A stretch of 64,000 nt of DNA from MWH-TA3 sp044353905 (GTDB taxonomy: Bacteria > Actinomycetota > Actinomycetes > Actinomycetales > Microbacteriaceae): the NCBI GenBank assembly GCA_044353905.1, contig JBILBA010000001.1, positions 202,527 through 266,526 on the forward strand, in the 5' to 3' direction. The position numbers were made by a program, and so were the translations under genes. Each line of letters opens with the position of its first letter. Positions within the stretch are counted from its first letter, which is position 1. The notes beneath the pieces are model-generated. The model was not told the origin of the DNA. It saw only the letters and a program-made list of their open reading frames with translations, and made no database searches. Positions 34,770 to 44,431 of the stretch are shown here, piece after piece.

Positions 34770-35665
34770 GTTTGGAATTCGCCGAATTCGAGTCGTTAAA
34801 ACTCGATGTTGGCCCCGCACAGATACATGCTCGCACAGCGGGGAATGGTCCGCCCATTTTGCTGCTTCACGGTTATCCAGAGTCGTCACTGATGTGGCAC
34901 AAAGTTGCTCCCCGACTCGCAGAGAACTTCACTGTCGTCGCAACTGACTTACGTGGGTACGGTGACAGCTCGACGCCACCTGATGATGAACATCACGAGA
35001 CCTATAGCAAGCGCTCGATGGCAATGGACCAAGCAAAAGTTATGGAATTGCTCGGCCATGATCAGTTCATGGTTGCAGGCCACGACCGTGGTGGCCGAGT
35101 GGCGCATCGGCTTGCGCTTGACTTCCCAACACGCATACAACGTGCCGCTGTTCTGGACATCATTCCGACGCTTCACATGTTCGAGAATGTTGATCGCGAA
35201 ATGGCGCAGACATACTTTCACTGGTTCTTCTTGAGTCAGGGCAACGGTATCCCTGAAAAGCTCATCAATGCAGACCCTGAGGCATGGATCGCCAGCAGAT
35301 TCAGTGGGCGTCACCTTGAGCACAGCGCGGTCGATTCTTCGGCTATCGCTGAATACACCAACGTCTTTCGTGACCCCGCACATGTTGCCGCAACCTGCGC
35401 CGACTACCGCGCGGCCGCTTCAATAGACCTCGATCACGATCGCGCCGATCGCACATCGAAACTCCGGATTACTGCTCCACTACTGGTGATGTGGGGACAA
35501 AGCAGTTACGTAGGGAGAAATTTCGATTCAGTCCAGATTTGGAAAAGTTATGCAGATCACGTGACAGGGATTCAGGCGCCAAGCGACCACTACATCCCTG
35601 AAGAAACACCGGCCTTTACAGCTGAAGTTTTGGGCGAGTTCTTTAGTGCGGAGCTCACCCAGTGA
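34766..35665 (+). CDS. Alpha/beta hydrolase with fluoroacetate-dehalogenase-like active site
   Basis: A 299-residue alpha/beta hydrolase. The nucleophile is Asp107 in GHDRGGRVAHR, with Arg108 and Arg111 placed as the carboxylate-binding arginines of fluoroacetate dehalogenase. Asp131, His152-Trp153 (YFHWFFL, the halide pocket), a Tyr in DYRAA (214) and His274 (SDHYIPEE) complete the set known for that family. Function could be dehalogenation of a haloacid or hydrolysis of an epoxide or ester; residues favour the former but related proteins of unknown substrate share them. Coupled to its neighbours by 4-base overlaps. Confidence 0.75.
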   Translation: MSLEFAEFESLKLDVGPAQIHARTAGNGPPILLLHGYPESSLMWHKVAPRLAENFTVVATDLRGYGDSSTPPDDEHHETYSKRSMAMDQAKVMELLGHDQFMVAGHDRGGRVAHRLALDFPTRIQRAAVLDIIPTLHMFENVDREMAQTYFHWFFLSQGNGIPEKLINADPEAWIASRFSGRHLEHSAVDSSAIAEYTNVFRDPAHVAATCADYRAAASIDLDHDRADRTSKLRITAPLLVMWGQSSYVGRNFDSVQIWKSYADHVTGIQAPSDHYIPEETPAFTAEVLGEFFSAELTQ

Positions 35666-36768
35666 AAACTAGACAAAGCATGGTCGACGCCCTTCGGTCG
35701 TTGGTCGAAATTGAAACACCCAGCGGAAACAATGAGGCACTAAACGCCGGTTTTCTCAAACTACGAAGCCTCATCGAGGAATCAACTGGTCGGAGCGCCC
35801 AAATAGATACTGCTGGCGACGTCCCATTTCTCTACGTACCTGCAATCGCATCGCCCTCGGTGCTATTCATTGGCCACTTGGACACAGTGTGGCCACAAGG
35901 AACTTTGGCCGAATTCCCTTTCACCGTTTCCGGCGATGTCGCGACTGGTCCTGGCGTGTTCGACATGAAGACAGGATTGGTGATTGCAGTAGGTGCATTA
36001 GCGAGATGTGAAGTGTCGGATCACGTCGCACTGTTGGTGACCGGCGATGAGGAAACTGGCTCCGCCGCAAGCAGGAAGATCGTTGAAACGTCTGCCAAGG
36101 ATTCGCTCGCAGTGATTGTGACGGAAGGAGCCACGCCTTCCGGCGGCATAAAGATGACTCGCAAAGGCGTCGCGCTCTACAAGTTCATCTTGAACGGCAA
36201 GGCAGCGCATGCAGGGCTTGAGCCTGAGCACGGCGCAAATGTGACTGTTGAACTTGGATCGCTAATCACCGATTTGTTCGATCTGCACAACGATTCAATC
36301 GGAACAACCGTCTCGCCAACTGTGGCGACCTCCGGCGTGGCGGTCAACACAATCCCGGATGAAGCTATCCTGCATGTAGATGCTCGTGCATGGACTTTGC
36401 AGGAACTTGAGCGCGTTGACGCAGCAATTCGATCTCGACAAACCAAAGTTAACGGAGTCAACGTCGCAATTCACGGCGGTATCAATCGGCCCCCCCTAGA
36501 AGCGCGCGTGTCTTCTGAATTGGTGAGTCTTGCCCAACAGGCAGCAAACGACATAGGACTTGATTCGATTGATGCAATTGGTGTCGGCGGAGGATCCGAT
36601 GGAAATTTCACCGCGGCAATGGGTATCCCGACCCTTGATGGGGTGGGTGCATTCGGCGGTGGTGCCCATACGCGAGATGAATGGGTGGATCTGAACAGTC
36701 TCACGAAAAGATCTGAATGGCTTGCGTTGATCTGCGAGCGAGTCGTTAGCGGAGGTCTCACCCGCTAG
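35662..36768 (+). CDS. M20 family metallohydrolase (carboxypeptidase G2-like)
   Basis: A 368-residue M20 peptidase/amidohydrolase. Metal ligands and catalytic residues visible: GHLDTVWP (His and Asp), FDMKTG (bridging Asp), GDEETGS (catalytic Glu plus metal Glu), TEGATPSGG, and GGGAHTRDEWVD near the end (His). The dimerisation domain (about 175-285) has the AAHAGLEPEHGANV motif. Likely activity is removal of an acyl or C-terminal residue from a small peptide or N-acyl amino acid. Last gene of the plus-strand operon; it meets the S9 peptidase gene tail to tail with 31 bases between. Confidence 0.85.
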   Translation: MKTRQSMVDALRSLVEIETPSGNNEALNAGFLKLRSLIEESTGRSAQIDTAGDVPFLYVPAIASPSVLFIGHLDTVWPQGTLAEFPFTVSGDVATGPGVFDMKTGLVIAVGALARCEVSDHVALLVTGDEETGSAASRKIVETSAKDSLAVIVTEGATPSGGIKMTRKGVALYKFILNGKAAHAGLEPEHGANVTVELGSLITDLFDLHNDSIGTTVSPTVATSGVAVNTIPDEAILHVDARAWTLQELERVDAAIRSRQTKVNGVNVAIHGGINRPPLEARVSSELVSLAQQAANDIGLDSIDAIGVGGGSDGNFTAAMGIPTLDGVGAFGGGAHTRDEWVDLNSLTKRSEWLALICERVVSGGLTR

Positions 36769-36799
36769 TTGGCCCTTACCGACGGGACGCCGATCTGAG

Positions 36800-38641
36800 T
36801 CAATCGTGATCCCACCGCTGACCGCGAAATGCTTTGTCCGTTAACTCTTTCATCCGTCGGTAGTCGTGGGCTAATCCGGCAAGTCCACCAGGCATGTGGC
36901 CGCCTTGAAACCAATCAAGCACAACGTCGCCGCCGTGCTCGCGGAGCGAATCGGCGTAACGCTGAGCTTGTTCGGGTGGAGTCCGGGTATCGAATGCGCC
37001 TTGATTGAGCCATGCCGGTGCCCGCACATGCTCAACATAGGAAATGGGGGATGCCACTTGCCAGGGTGTTGGGTCTATTTCCGGATCGCTGCCAACAAAA
37101 CCTCGCCAGGCTGTCTGTAATGCTGGATTCATCTGTGGATATGCCGCAACCCAGTCAGCTTGCGCTACGTGAGCAAGTCCGCCAGCGACTCGATTCGGCA
37201 GCTTTCCTAGTGCCAACAACGTGAGAAAGCCTCCGTACGATGCGCCGGTAATAAAGAGCGAATCCGTGCGCGCAACGCCCTCCGATTCCAGCCAACTGAT
37301 TGCTGCGTCGATGTCGTCGATTTCGCCTACGCCGACACGACCCCAGAAACTCTCGCGGAACTCTCTGCCAAAAGTAACGCTGCCTCGATAGTTAAGCGCT
37401 GCGTATGCCCAGCCGTCATCGATCCAGGATTGAGCCGCAGCGTCATAGCGATCCACTGTGACTAAATTGGGGCCGCCGTGTACTTCAAGAATTGTTCCAC
37501 GGGGCTTTTCGACTCCCTGTGGTAGTCCAACCCACAACTGCACCGTGGTGCCATCTCGACTTGTAATGGAGCGAGAGGCAAACTTCGTTGCGTGCGGGAC
37601 ATTGGCCGGCGGGAGTACAACGTGAGGCATATCGCTCCCTCGGGACTCCAGTATGTGAAGAGGTACGTCCCAACTACTTGTCACAAGTCTGCGCGCGCCA
37701 TCATGTGCGTAATACGAAGACCAAATGACGGGAAATTCTGCCCCGGTGTCGGGTTCGAAGAATGCACCCTCGGGGTGTTGCACAGGCGTCGTATTTCCAG
37801 ACTCCAGGTCATGTTCCAACAGTCGGTGGATTCCCCCGTCAACATGAACCAGAAGCAATCTTCCCGTTTTGGAATGCCAGTCAAGAGGAACTACATCACC
37901 CGCGTACGAATCCAATGGGATATCGATTCTCACTCCACTGATTGGGTCCCACACAAGCGGTCGCGCAAAGCCCGAACTCTCTGAGCTTGCCAGCAAGCGA
38001 CTGTCCCCCGGCTGTTGCGCAAAGCGTATGGGGCGAATGGGTCCAAATGGTCCGTCCGACAACGTTGCAATCACTTCACTGGTTTGGTTGTCGACTACCG
38101 ATACGGCAAAACGGCGAATGCCCGGATTGTGATCCGTTGTCTCTAAGGCAGACAGCTTGCAGTCCGCCGAAAGCAACCCTGACCACGCCTCGTTTTCCGA
38201 ACGGAAAATGACTTTGGCGGCATCCGAGTTTTCAACATCAGAAAGCACCGCATAGAAACCTGATTCATCCCCCGCCGTAATCAGGACTGAGTGGCCATCG
38301 ATTGCACAATCAATTCCACGAACGGTATAGGAGCCATGCCCCGGTGTTAGGTCGCGGCCAACGCCGCCCGCAACTGGGGTTGCATGCAAGTGCCCGAGCT
38401 CCGAACCAGTTGGGTCATCCAAGTCCAGAATGTATCGTCCGTCAGGTGTGATGGTCGTCGCATAGGTAACTTGACCAAATGGGATGTTACGTATCTCTCG
38501 CGACTTACCGTTCCAGATGGACAGTGACAATCCCTCGAGGTCATGATTGATTACGACGGCAAGGTCAGCTGGTCCACGAACTGCTCGAATGACAATGGCA
38601 TACGGGGAATCCAGGCGATCAGTTAAGGGAATCTGTTTCAT
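36800..38641 (-). CDS. S9 family serine peptidase (acylaminoacyl-peptidase-like)
   Basis: A 613-residue two-domain protein: an N-terminal beta-propeller (about 1-350) and a C-terminal alpha/beta hydrolase domain. The catalytic serine is in GASYGGF (near 468), the oxyanion segment is LEVHGGPNLVTVD, and the catalytic histidine is in GGHMPGG (near 581). No signal peptide, so it is cytoplasmic and would act on peptides after uptake. It begins 12 bases after dppF in the transporter operon, which supports a role in breaking down the imported substrate. Confidence 0.88.
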   Translation of the reverse strand: MKQIPLTDRLDSPYAIVIRAVRGPADLAVVINHDLEGLSLSIWNGKSREIRNIPFGQVTYATTITPDGRYILDLDDPTGSELGHLHATPVAGGVGRDLTPGHGSYTVRGIDCAIDGHSVLITAGDESGFYAVLSDVENSDAAKVIFRSENEAWSGLLSADCKLSALETTDHNPGIRRFAVSVVDNQTSEVIATLSDGPFGPIRPIRFAQQPGDSRLLASSESSGFARPLVWDPISGVRIDIPLDSYAGDVVPLDWHSKTGRLLLVHVDGGIHRLLEHDLESGNTTPVQHPEGAFFEPDTGAEFPVIWSSYYAHDGARRLVTSSWDVPLHILESRGSDMPHVVLPPANVPHATKFASRSITSRDGTTVQLWVGLPQGVEKPRGTILEVHGGPNLVTVDRYDAAAQSWIDDGWAYAALNYRGSVTFGREFRESFWGRVGVGEIDDIDAAISWLESEGVARTDSLFITGASYGGFLTLLALGKLPNRVAGGLAHVAQADWVAAYPQMNPALQTAWRGFVGSDPEIDPTPWQVASPISYVEHVRAPAWLNQGAFDTRTPPEQAQRYADSLREHGGDVVLDWFQGGHMPGGLAGLAHDYRRMKELTDKAFRGQRWDHD

Positions 38642-38653
38642 GAATTCTCCGGT

Positions 38654-39622
38654 TCAAGGCTTCTCTGGATGATGACACGCCACGAAGTGACCATCGTGAG
38701 CAATCAATGGTGGCACCGTGGCACACAGTTCGGTGCTTTTCCAGCAACGACTTGCGAAAGAGCAGCCAACGGGAAGGTCGAGTGGTGACGGCAGGTCACC
38801 TTCGAGGAGAATTCGCTGGCGCGTTCTCTCGATGCGGGGGTCCGGGACAGGGACGGCGGAAATCAATGCTTTTGTGTAGGGGTGGCGTTGCGTTTCGTAC
38901 AACTTCTCTGTGGTGACCTGCTCAATGATCCGGCCCATGTACATAACGGCAACCTCATGGCTTATGTGTCTAACGACGGACAGATCGTGTGCGATGAAAA
39001 CATACGCAAGATTGAGTCGTCCTTGCAATTCATCCAGCAGATTAAGCACTCCGGCCTGCACACTCACATCAAGGGCACTAACCGGTTCGTCCAACACAAT
39101 GATTTCTGGCTCAAGTGCCAGTGCCCGTGCAATACCTACGCGCTGACGCTGTCCCCCGGAGAGTTCGTGTGGATACTGTTCAAGTACCGATTGACTGAGG
39201 CCAACAAGGTCCGCCAGTTCACTAATGCGTTGGTTCTCGTGGCCTTGTGCCAAAGCATGCAACCGAAGTGGTTCAACCAAAATTGACGCGATCGACTGAC
39301 GCGGATCGAGCGATGCATAAGGGTCTTGAAAAATCAGTTGGATCCGACGGCGTGCTGCGCGCAACTCGTGAGCAGTCATCTTTGCAAGGTCTTGCCCATC
39401 GAGCAGTACTGAACCAGACGTCGGAGTCACAAGGTTGACCAGGCACCGTCCGACGGTTGATTTTCCGCAACCGGTTTCGCCGACCAAACCCAAAGTTTTG
39501 CCGCGTTCAAGAGTGAGCGAGATTCCGTTGACCGCCTTGACCGTGTTTGTCTGCCGTCGCAACAGGCCGCCACGAACGGGATACTCCTTTACGAGGTCAC
39601 GAACTTCCAAAATTGGTGACAT
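38654..39622 (-). CDS. dppF: Oligopeptide/dipeptide ABC importer ATPase (DppF type)
   Basis: A 322-residue ATPase with Walker A GETGCGKST, signature LSGGQRQRVGIARAL, Walker B EIIVLDEPVSALD and the oligopeptide C-terminal region with clustered cysteines (GCSFASRCWKSTELC) typical of DppD/DppF. It overlaps dppD by one base. With dppD it forms the ATPase pair of the importer. Confidence 0.92.
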   Translation of the reverse strand: MSPILEVRDLVKEYPVRGGLLRRQTNTVKAVNGISLTLERGKTLGLVGETGCGKSTVGRCLVNLVTPTSGSVLLDGQDLAKMTAHELRAARRRIQLIFQDPYASLDPRQSIASILVEPLRLHALAQGHENQRISELADLVGLSQSVLEQYPHELSGGQRQRVGIARALALEPEIIVLDEPVSALDVSVQAGVLNLLDELQGRLNLAYVFIAHDLSVVRHISHEVAVMYMGRIIEQVTTEKLYETQRHPYTKALISAVPVPDPRIERTRQRILLEGDLPSPLDLPVGCSFASRCWKSTELCATVPPLIAHDGHFVACHHPEKP

Positions 39623-40629
39623 CAGTTCGCCTCCTGATCCTCAACTAAATGGCAGCGTGCCACGTGCTCTGGCCCTGCTCTGTGAACAATCGGAATTTCG
39701 GTGTCACATCGTCCTGCGACGGCTATCGAACAGCGCGGATGGAACGAACAACCGCCGGGTCGCTGAGCCGGTGACGGCTGAAAACCCGGGATCCGGTAAA
39801 GGGTTTCTGATCTGTTCCTTGCATCGAGGCGCGGCAGAGAACCAAGTAATCCGCGTGTGTATGGGTGTGCTGTTTCGTAGAAGACAGAGTCGACGTCGCC
39901 TTCTTCAATCACGTCGCCGGAATACATCACCGCGACTCGATTTGCGAAACCTGCAATCACTCCTAAGTCATGGGTGATGAGCATGAGCGAGCTGCGTGTG
40001 CGATCTTGAATTCGTTCCAAAACATCGAGAATTTGGGCCTGCACCGTGACATCGAGCGCGGTTGTGGGCTCGTCAGCAATGATTAGATCAGGTTCGTTCG
40101 CCACGCTCATCGCGATAAGCGCACGTTGTCGCATTCCACCGGAAAACTCATGCGGGTAACTGTCGACTCGTTTTTCGGGCTGTGAAATTCCAACTAAATC
40201 CAGTAACTCCACCACCCGACTGCGTAGTTCCGATCGCGACAGACTGTTGTCGTGAACACTGATCGCTTCGGCAATCTGCTTTCCAACCGTATGTACCGGA
40301 TTTAGTGCGCTAAGGGCGTCCTGCGCAATGACCGCTAACCGCTTGCCCCGCAATTTCCTCAGTTCAGATTCCGTCGCTCCAATAAGTTCTTCTCCGAGAA
40401 AGCGAATAGAACCAGAGACGTCTGCGTTTGCAGGAAGGAGTCCCATAATCGCTGCACTGGTCAAACTCTTGCCCGAACCGGACTCCCCCACAACACCTAA
40501 CGTTTCACCTCTGGCGATGCTCAGGGATAAATCGCGAATGGCATAAAAATCTTCCCCATCACGCATGCGGAAAAAAACGGATAAGTCTTTGACCTCGAGC
40601 AAGGTTTCGTTTGTGGAGTCTTGTGTCAT
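39622..40629 (-). CDS. dppD: Oligopeptide/dipeptide ABC importer ATPase (DppD type)
   Basis: A 335-residue ATPase with Walker A GESGSGKS, signature FSGGMRQRALIAMSV, Walker B DLIIADEPTTALD and C-terminal GGCSFHPRCSIAVAGRC. It overlaps dppC by 4 bases (ATGA) and dppF by one, so all are translationally coupled. Confidence 0.92.
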   Translation of the reverse strand: MTQDSTNETLLEVKDLSVFFRMRDGEDFYAIRDLSLSIARGETLGVVGESGSGKSLTSAAIMGLLPANADVSGSIRFLGEELIGATESELRKLRGKRLAVIAQDALSALNPVHTVGKQIAEAISVHDNSLSRSELRSRVVELLDLVGISQPEKRVDSYPHEFSGGMRQRALIAMSVANEPDLIIADEPTTALDVTVQAQILDVLERIQDRTRSSLMLITHDLGVIAGFANRVAVMYSGDVIEEGDVDSVFYETAHPYTRGLLGSLPRLDARNRSETLYRIPGFQPSPAQRPGGCSFHPRCSIAVAGRCDTEIPIVHRAGPEHVARCHLVEDQEAN

Positions 40630-41528
40630 CGACGTTTCCTCCCTTTAGTGGCTCCCAATCCAGAACGTGGATCTAATGCATCTCGCAGACCGTCGCCGAC
40701 AAAATTCACTGCCAGAACTGCGGTCAAAATGAACAGGCCGGGGAAATAGAGCAGGTAAACCTTAGATGTTCCGATCAATCCTGAAGCCTGGCTCAGCATG
40801 TTGCCCCAACTTGTCTCAGGAGGCTGCACGCCGAAGCCAAGGAAACTCAACGTTGATTCGATAATGATCGCGGACGCAACTGCCAGAGCGACATTGACTG
40901 CGATGACTCCACCTAAATTGGGGAGTACGTGTTTCCAAATAATCTGACGATCGTTGGCCCCAATTACTCGCGCAGCGTCGATGAATTCACGTTCGCGCAG
41001 AGAGAGCACTTGGCCACGAACGACTCGCGCGATATAGGTCCAACCAAGTAGAGACAAGACCATGACTATCGACAATGGGCTGCGGCCAAGGCCCTGAAGC
41101 GCCAGCGCCAGTAAGGCGATTGCAGGAACCACGAGGAACAAATCAGTTATGCGCATGAATACGTTGTCTACCCAGCCACCTTTGTACCCGGCTAACACTC
41201 CAACCAGCACCCCAATAGCGGTTGATATCAGCGCGACCGAAAGTGCCAGGAGAAGCGAGACCTGCCCTGCATAGAGGATTTCGGTGAAGTAGTCGCGGCC
41301 TAAATCATCTGTTCCGAGTAAGTGTTCGAGAGATGGCGGCAATGGACCCAACAGCAGATCCTGTTGATTTTTGGGGTATGGCGCAAAGAATGGTGCTCCA
41401 AAGCATGCGACGAAAAGCAGCAGTAAAACTAGGCCGCCGAGCAGTGCCAACCGATGTCTGATGAATCGTTGCAGAAATTTGCTTCTGCCATTCGATGTCG
41501 ACTTTGCCACTGAATTCACCTCACCCAT
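40626..41528 (-). CDS. dppC: Dipeptide ABC importer permease (DppC type)
   Basis: A 300-residue permease with a cytoplasmic N-terminus, a first helix (LALLGGLVLLLLFVACFGAPFF), the periplasmic segment with HLLGTDDLGRDYF, and four or five further helices. The coupling loop EREFIDAARVIGANDRQIIWKHVLPN carries the EAA-type motif that contacts the ATPases. It overlaps dppB by one base and dppD by four. Confidence 0.92.
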   Translation of the reverse strand: MGEVNSVAKSTSNGRSKFLQRFIRHRLALLGGLVLLLLFVACFGAPFFAPYPKNQQDLLLGPLPPSLEHLLGTDDLGRDYFTEILYAGQVSLLLALSVALISTAIGVLVGVLAGYKGGWVDNVFMRITDLFLVVPAIALLALALQGLGRSPLSIVMVLSLLGWTYIARVVRGQVLSLREREFIDAARVIGANDRQIIWKHVLPNLGGVIAVNVALAVASAIIIESTLSFLGFGVQPPETSWGNMLSQASGLIGTSKVYLLYFPGLFILTAVLAVNFVGDGLRDALDPRSGLGATKGRKRR

Positions 41529-42493
41529 CAGTAGCGCACGCGCGGATCGAGTAAACCGTAGGCAATGTCTGCTACGAGATTGAGAACAATAACCGCGATG
41601 CCGGTAATCAACATCCAGGGAAGCAATACAAAGACGTCCCCCGCAAGAAGTGAATCAAGAAAAAGTCGACCCATACCGGGTATCGAAAAGACTTGTTCTG
41701 TTACCAAAAGTCCGCCAACGAGTAGTGCGGCGTCAATCGACACGACGGTAACGAGAGGCCCCCATGAATTTCGCAGCGCGTGGTTGATCACCACTTGACG
41801 TCGCGGGACACCCTTTGCTCGGGCCGTGCGAACGTATTCACTGGACAGTGCGTCCAACATGGACGCCCGGGTGAATCTGCTCCACGTTGCAACGAGACCC
41901 ACGGTTAGCGTGAGGACTGGCAGAACCATGTGACGCGCAGTATCAATAAATGTTGGTTCTTCCCCGGGTGAGGTCAGCCCAATAAACAAGAACAAGGGCT
42001 CGTCCCATCCAAACAATTGTTGTGGCCAAACTGCCAAGAATTGAATCAGAATCAATCCAAACCAAAACGCAGGAAGAGCGAGCCCCAAATATGAGGCACC
42101 CGTGACCACATAGTCCGAGATTGAGTATTGTCGGACGGCAGACCACACCCCAAGGATGACCGCCAGAACAACGGCAAACAGCAATCCCCAGAAAAGCAGC
42201 TGGAGTGTGACGGATAGTGATGATTGGATCATCGGTTGTACCGAGCCGGATGTGCGGCTACTAACGCCCCAATCGCCGGTAACAAACCCAGAAAGCCATC
42301 GCCAATACTGCACGAGAATTCCTTGATCCAGTCCAAGGCGTTCAGTCTCACGAACAATAACTTCTGGGTCTCGAATCGAACGCAATTTTGTCAACGGGTC
42401 GAATGCTGTTCTCACTGCCCAAAACAGTAGGAAACTTCCGATGACCAAAACCGGGATCGAGGACACGATCCGGCGAGAGGCATATGCGAGCAT
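41528..42493 (-). CDS. dppB: Dipeptide ABC importer permease (DppB type)
   Basis: A 321-residue permease with six predicted helices. The EAA-type loop is EYVRTARAKGVPRRQVVINHALRN; the N-terminus YASRRIVSSIPVLVIGSFLLF is typical of DppB. A good ribosome-binding site (GGAGG) precedes the ATG. The 98-base gap from the binding-protein gene holds a weak hairpin (42522-42557). Confidence 0.92.
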   Translation of the reverse strand: MLAYASRRIVSSIPVLVIGSFLLFWAVRTAFDPLTKLRSIRDPEVIVRETERLGLDQGILVQYWRWLSGFVTGDWGVSSRTSGSVQPMIQSSLSVTLQLLFWGLLFAVVLAVILGVWSAVRQYSISDYVVTGASYLGLALPAFWFGLILIQFLAVWPQQLFGWDEPLFLFIGLTSPGEEPTFIDTARHMVLPVLTLTVGLVATWSRFTRASMLDALSSEYVRTARAKGVPRRQVVINHALRNSWGPLVTVVSIDAALLVGGLLVTEQVFSIPGMGRLFLDSLLAGDVFVLLPWMLITGIAVIVLNLVADIAYGLLDPRVRY

Positions 42494-42521
42494 CGCTGCC
42501 TACCTCCGTCCCGTTACATTC

Positions 42522-42557
42522 TGAGCAACACCCGAATCCTCACTATGGCCTTGCTCA
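42522..42557 (-). other. Intercistronic hairpin between dppA and dppB
   Basis: 7-bp arms TGAGCAA (42522-42528) and TTGCTCA (42551-42557) with a 22-base loop, no T-run. A structure at this place could protect the dppA message or reduce read-through so that binding protein is made in excess, but the stem is short. Confidence 0.25.
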
Positions 42558-42591
42558 ATCCGCTTTGTTCCCAGAGCGTGTTAGGAAGTAA

Positions 42592-44280
42592 TTATTTCAC
42601 CAAGCCCCATTGCTCGAGGTTCCAGAACGGCCCTTCCGCAGGATTAATCGAAGTTGGGCCACCCACCTTTTCCAAGGTAAGGAGGATGTTGGGCACTCCC
42701 GCTAACGGTAATGAGGTAGCAGAATCAGCAATCAACTTGTCGCCGTCTTGAGTTGCCTTCAGACGAGCTGCAGGATCGATTTCGCTGTCCACCATCGCAA
42801 GAAGTTCATTCAACCCCGGTACGTTGGTGCGGCTGTAATTCAAGCCAGAGAAGCCATTGGCGTCGCTCGGGATGCTGTTGGAGTCGAATGCGTAGCTGAG
42901 CCCTGGGTCTGGGAAATTGGTAACCAAAGTCCACAACCCGAGGTCGAAGGTTCCATCCGGAAGGATGGTTCCAAACAAATCTGCAGCGGCGGCATTCTCA
43001 ATCGTGAGAACGAATCCAGCAGTTTTCAACTGTTCCTGGATGACTTGCTCCATAAGTTCACGGCGCAGGTTTCCAGCGATGGTTGTGATCTTAAGGCTGG
43101 CAGAAGTTCCATCTTTCGCCCAGATGCCGTCGGCATCTTTCGCCCAACCATCACCTGTCATCAGTGAATCAACTTTTGCTAGGTCGAGCGAATAGACCGA
43201 GAAGTCTTGTCCGCCAAATGCCGAGAGGCTCGGTGGGTAGAAGCTCTGGGCCGGGCTCGTCACGCCCAGTGGACCGTAAACGCGCTCAACGATTGCGGCG
43301 CGATCGATTGCGTATCCCAACGCCTGGCGAACTGCCTGTGACGCGAGAAGAGGCGTGGCGTTGTTCATCCAAATTGCCTCAAGGTTTCCCGACGCTGCAT
43401 CAACTTGAACGCGCGCACCGGGAAGTCCGGCATTGATTTGATCGATGGCATCAAGTTGTGGGCTTGGGTAGAGAGCATCCAGTTGACCACTCTTGAACGC
43501 TTGGAAAGCAGCCGCGGTGTCCGTGGTGAACTGGAAAACGACCTTATCGAGTTTTGGCTTTTCGCCCCAGTAGCCATCATTCGGAACGAGTGTGATTGAT
43601 TCACCCTTCTTCCACGATTCAATGACCCATGGGCCACCGCTCCAGGAGTAGCCGTCTGCCATCAGAGCGGCTCGGTCGTTACCTTCGAGCAAGTGGCTCG
43701 GCAAAAGTCCATAGCTTCCGCTGAACAACGTCTTCCACCCTGCATAAACCGTGTTAAACGTTACGACAGCAGTCTGTTCGTCCGGAGTTGCGATGTCTGC
43801 AATCGCCGAATATCCAGTTTTATCCAGAACATCGTCACCGTCGCGGATCTGCAGCGCGGTGTACTTCAAGTCAGCTGAAGTGATGGGCGTTCCATCAGAC
43901 CACACTGCGTCTGGATTGAATTTGTACGTAACGGTTTGCGGGGGCCCGGCGCTAACTTCTGGCTCGGACGCCATAATCCCTGAAATCTGAGGCACCCAGT
44001 CGTCACCAACCTTGCGCACATTGAAAACGAATGGTGTGGTTGTAATTTGCGCCATGTACGAACCCCAGATGGAACCACCGCAGCTTGCGATCCAGTCCAT
44101 GCAATCAGGTTCTTGTTCCGCTCCGATGACCAAAGTTCCACCTTGCTGCAAGTCCACAGCAGCGGGGGCATTTTCAGAGGTGCAACCGGCAAGCAGAAGC
44201 GTCGCAGCAGCCACGAGGGCAATCGCCGCAGTTACTGGCTTTCGGTTCTTACGATTCGACACAACGTTGAACAACTGCAT
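42592..44280 (-). CDS. dppA: Dipeptide/oligopeptide ABC importer substrate-binding lipoprotein (DppA type)
   Basis: A 562-residue SBP family 5 lipoprotein. The signal ends LLLAGC with lipidated Cys33. The mature part has QGGTLVIGAEQEPDCMDW, VWSDGTPITSADLKYT and LLASQAVRQALGYAIDR, the usual family segments. I chose the ATG at 44280, behind the strong GGAGG (44285-44289); a TTG at 44292 would swallow that site. The ligand is unknown. It heads the transporter operon and is divergent from a TetR regulator. Confidence 0.92.
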   Translation of the reverse strand: MQLFNVVSNRKNRKPVTAAIALVAAATLLLAGCTSENAPAAVDLQQGGTLVIGAEQEPDCMDWIASCGGSIWGSYMAQITTTPFVFNVRKVGDDWVPQISGIMASEPEVSAGPPQTVTYKFNPDAVWSDGTPITSADLKYTALQIRDGDDVLDKTGYSAIADIATPDEQTAVVTFNTVYAGWKTLFSGSYGLLPSHLLEGNDRAALMADGYSWSGGPWVIESWKKGESITLVPNDGYWGEKPKLDKVVFQFTTDTAAAFQAFKSGQLDALYPSPQLDAIDQINAGLPGARVQVDAASGNLEAIWMNNATPLLASQAVRQALGYAIDRAAIVERVYGPLGVTSPAQSFYPPSLSAFGGQDFSVYSLDLAKVDSLMTGDGWAKDADGIWAKDGTSASLKITTIAGNLRRELMEQVIQEQLKTAGFVLTIENAAAADLFGTILPDGTFDLGLWTLVTNFPDPGLSYAFDSNSIPSDANGFSGLNYSRTNVPGLNELLAMVDSEIDPAARLKATQDGDKLIADSATSLPLAGVPNILLTLEKVGGPTSINPAEGPFWNLEQWGLVK

Positions 44281-44376
44281 GATTTCCTCCAAAAAACTGA
44301 CTCGGGCGAACGTGACATTGACCTACACGTGAAATTTAGCGTTCAGAGCACGATTCACGCAAGGGCTAAAGACAAC

Positions 44377-44387
44377 TTGATAGTCAA
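44377..44387. promoter_or_regulatory. Palindrome in the dppA-tetR intergenic region
   Basis: TTGATAGTCAA: 4-bp perfect arms around a 3-base centre, between the divergent dppA and tetR genes. It could be the operator of the TetR protein; the arms are short, so the case is weak. Confidence 0.3.
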
Positions 44388-44418
44388 TGTTATAGACTTG
44401 TTACCTAACCGAATGGTC

Positions 44419-44424
44419 TAGCAT
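44419..44424 (+). promoter_or_regulatory. Putative -10 box of the tetR gene
   Basis: TAGCAT, 7 bases before the ATG at 44432, without a ribosome-binding site. ACTTGT 17 bases further upstream is a poor -35 candidate. Confidence 0.35.
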
Positions 44425-44431
44425 TAACGGC

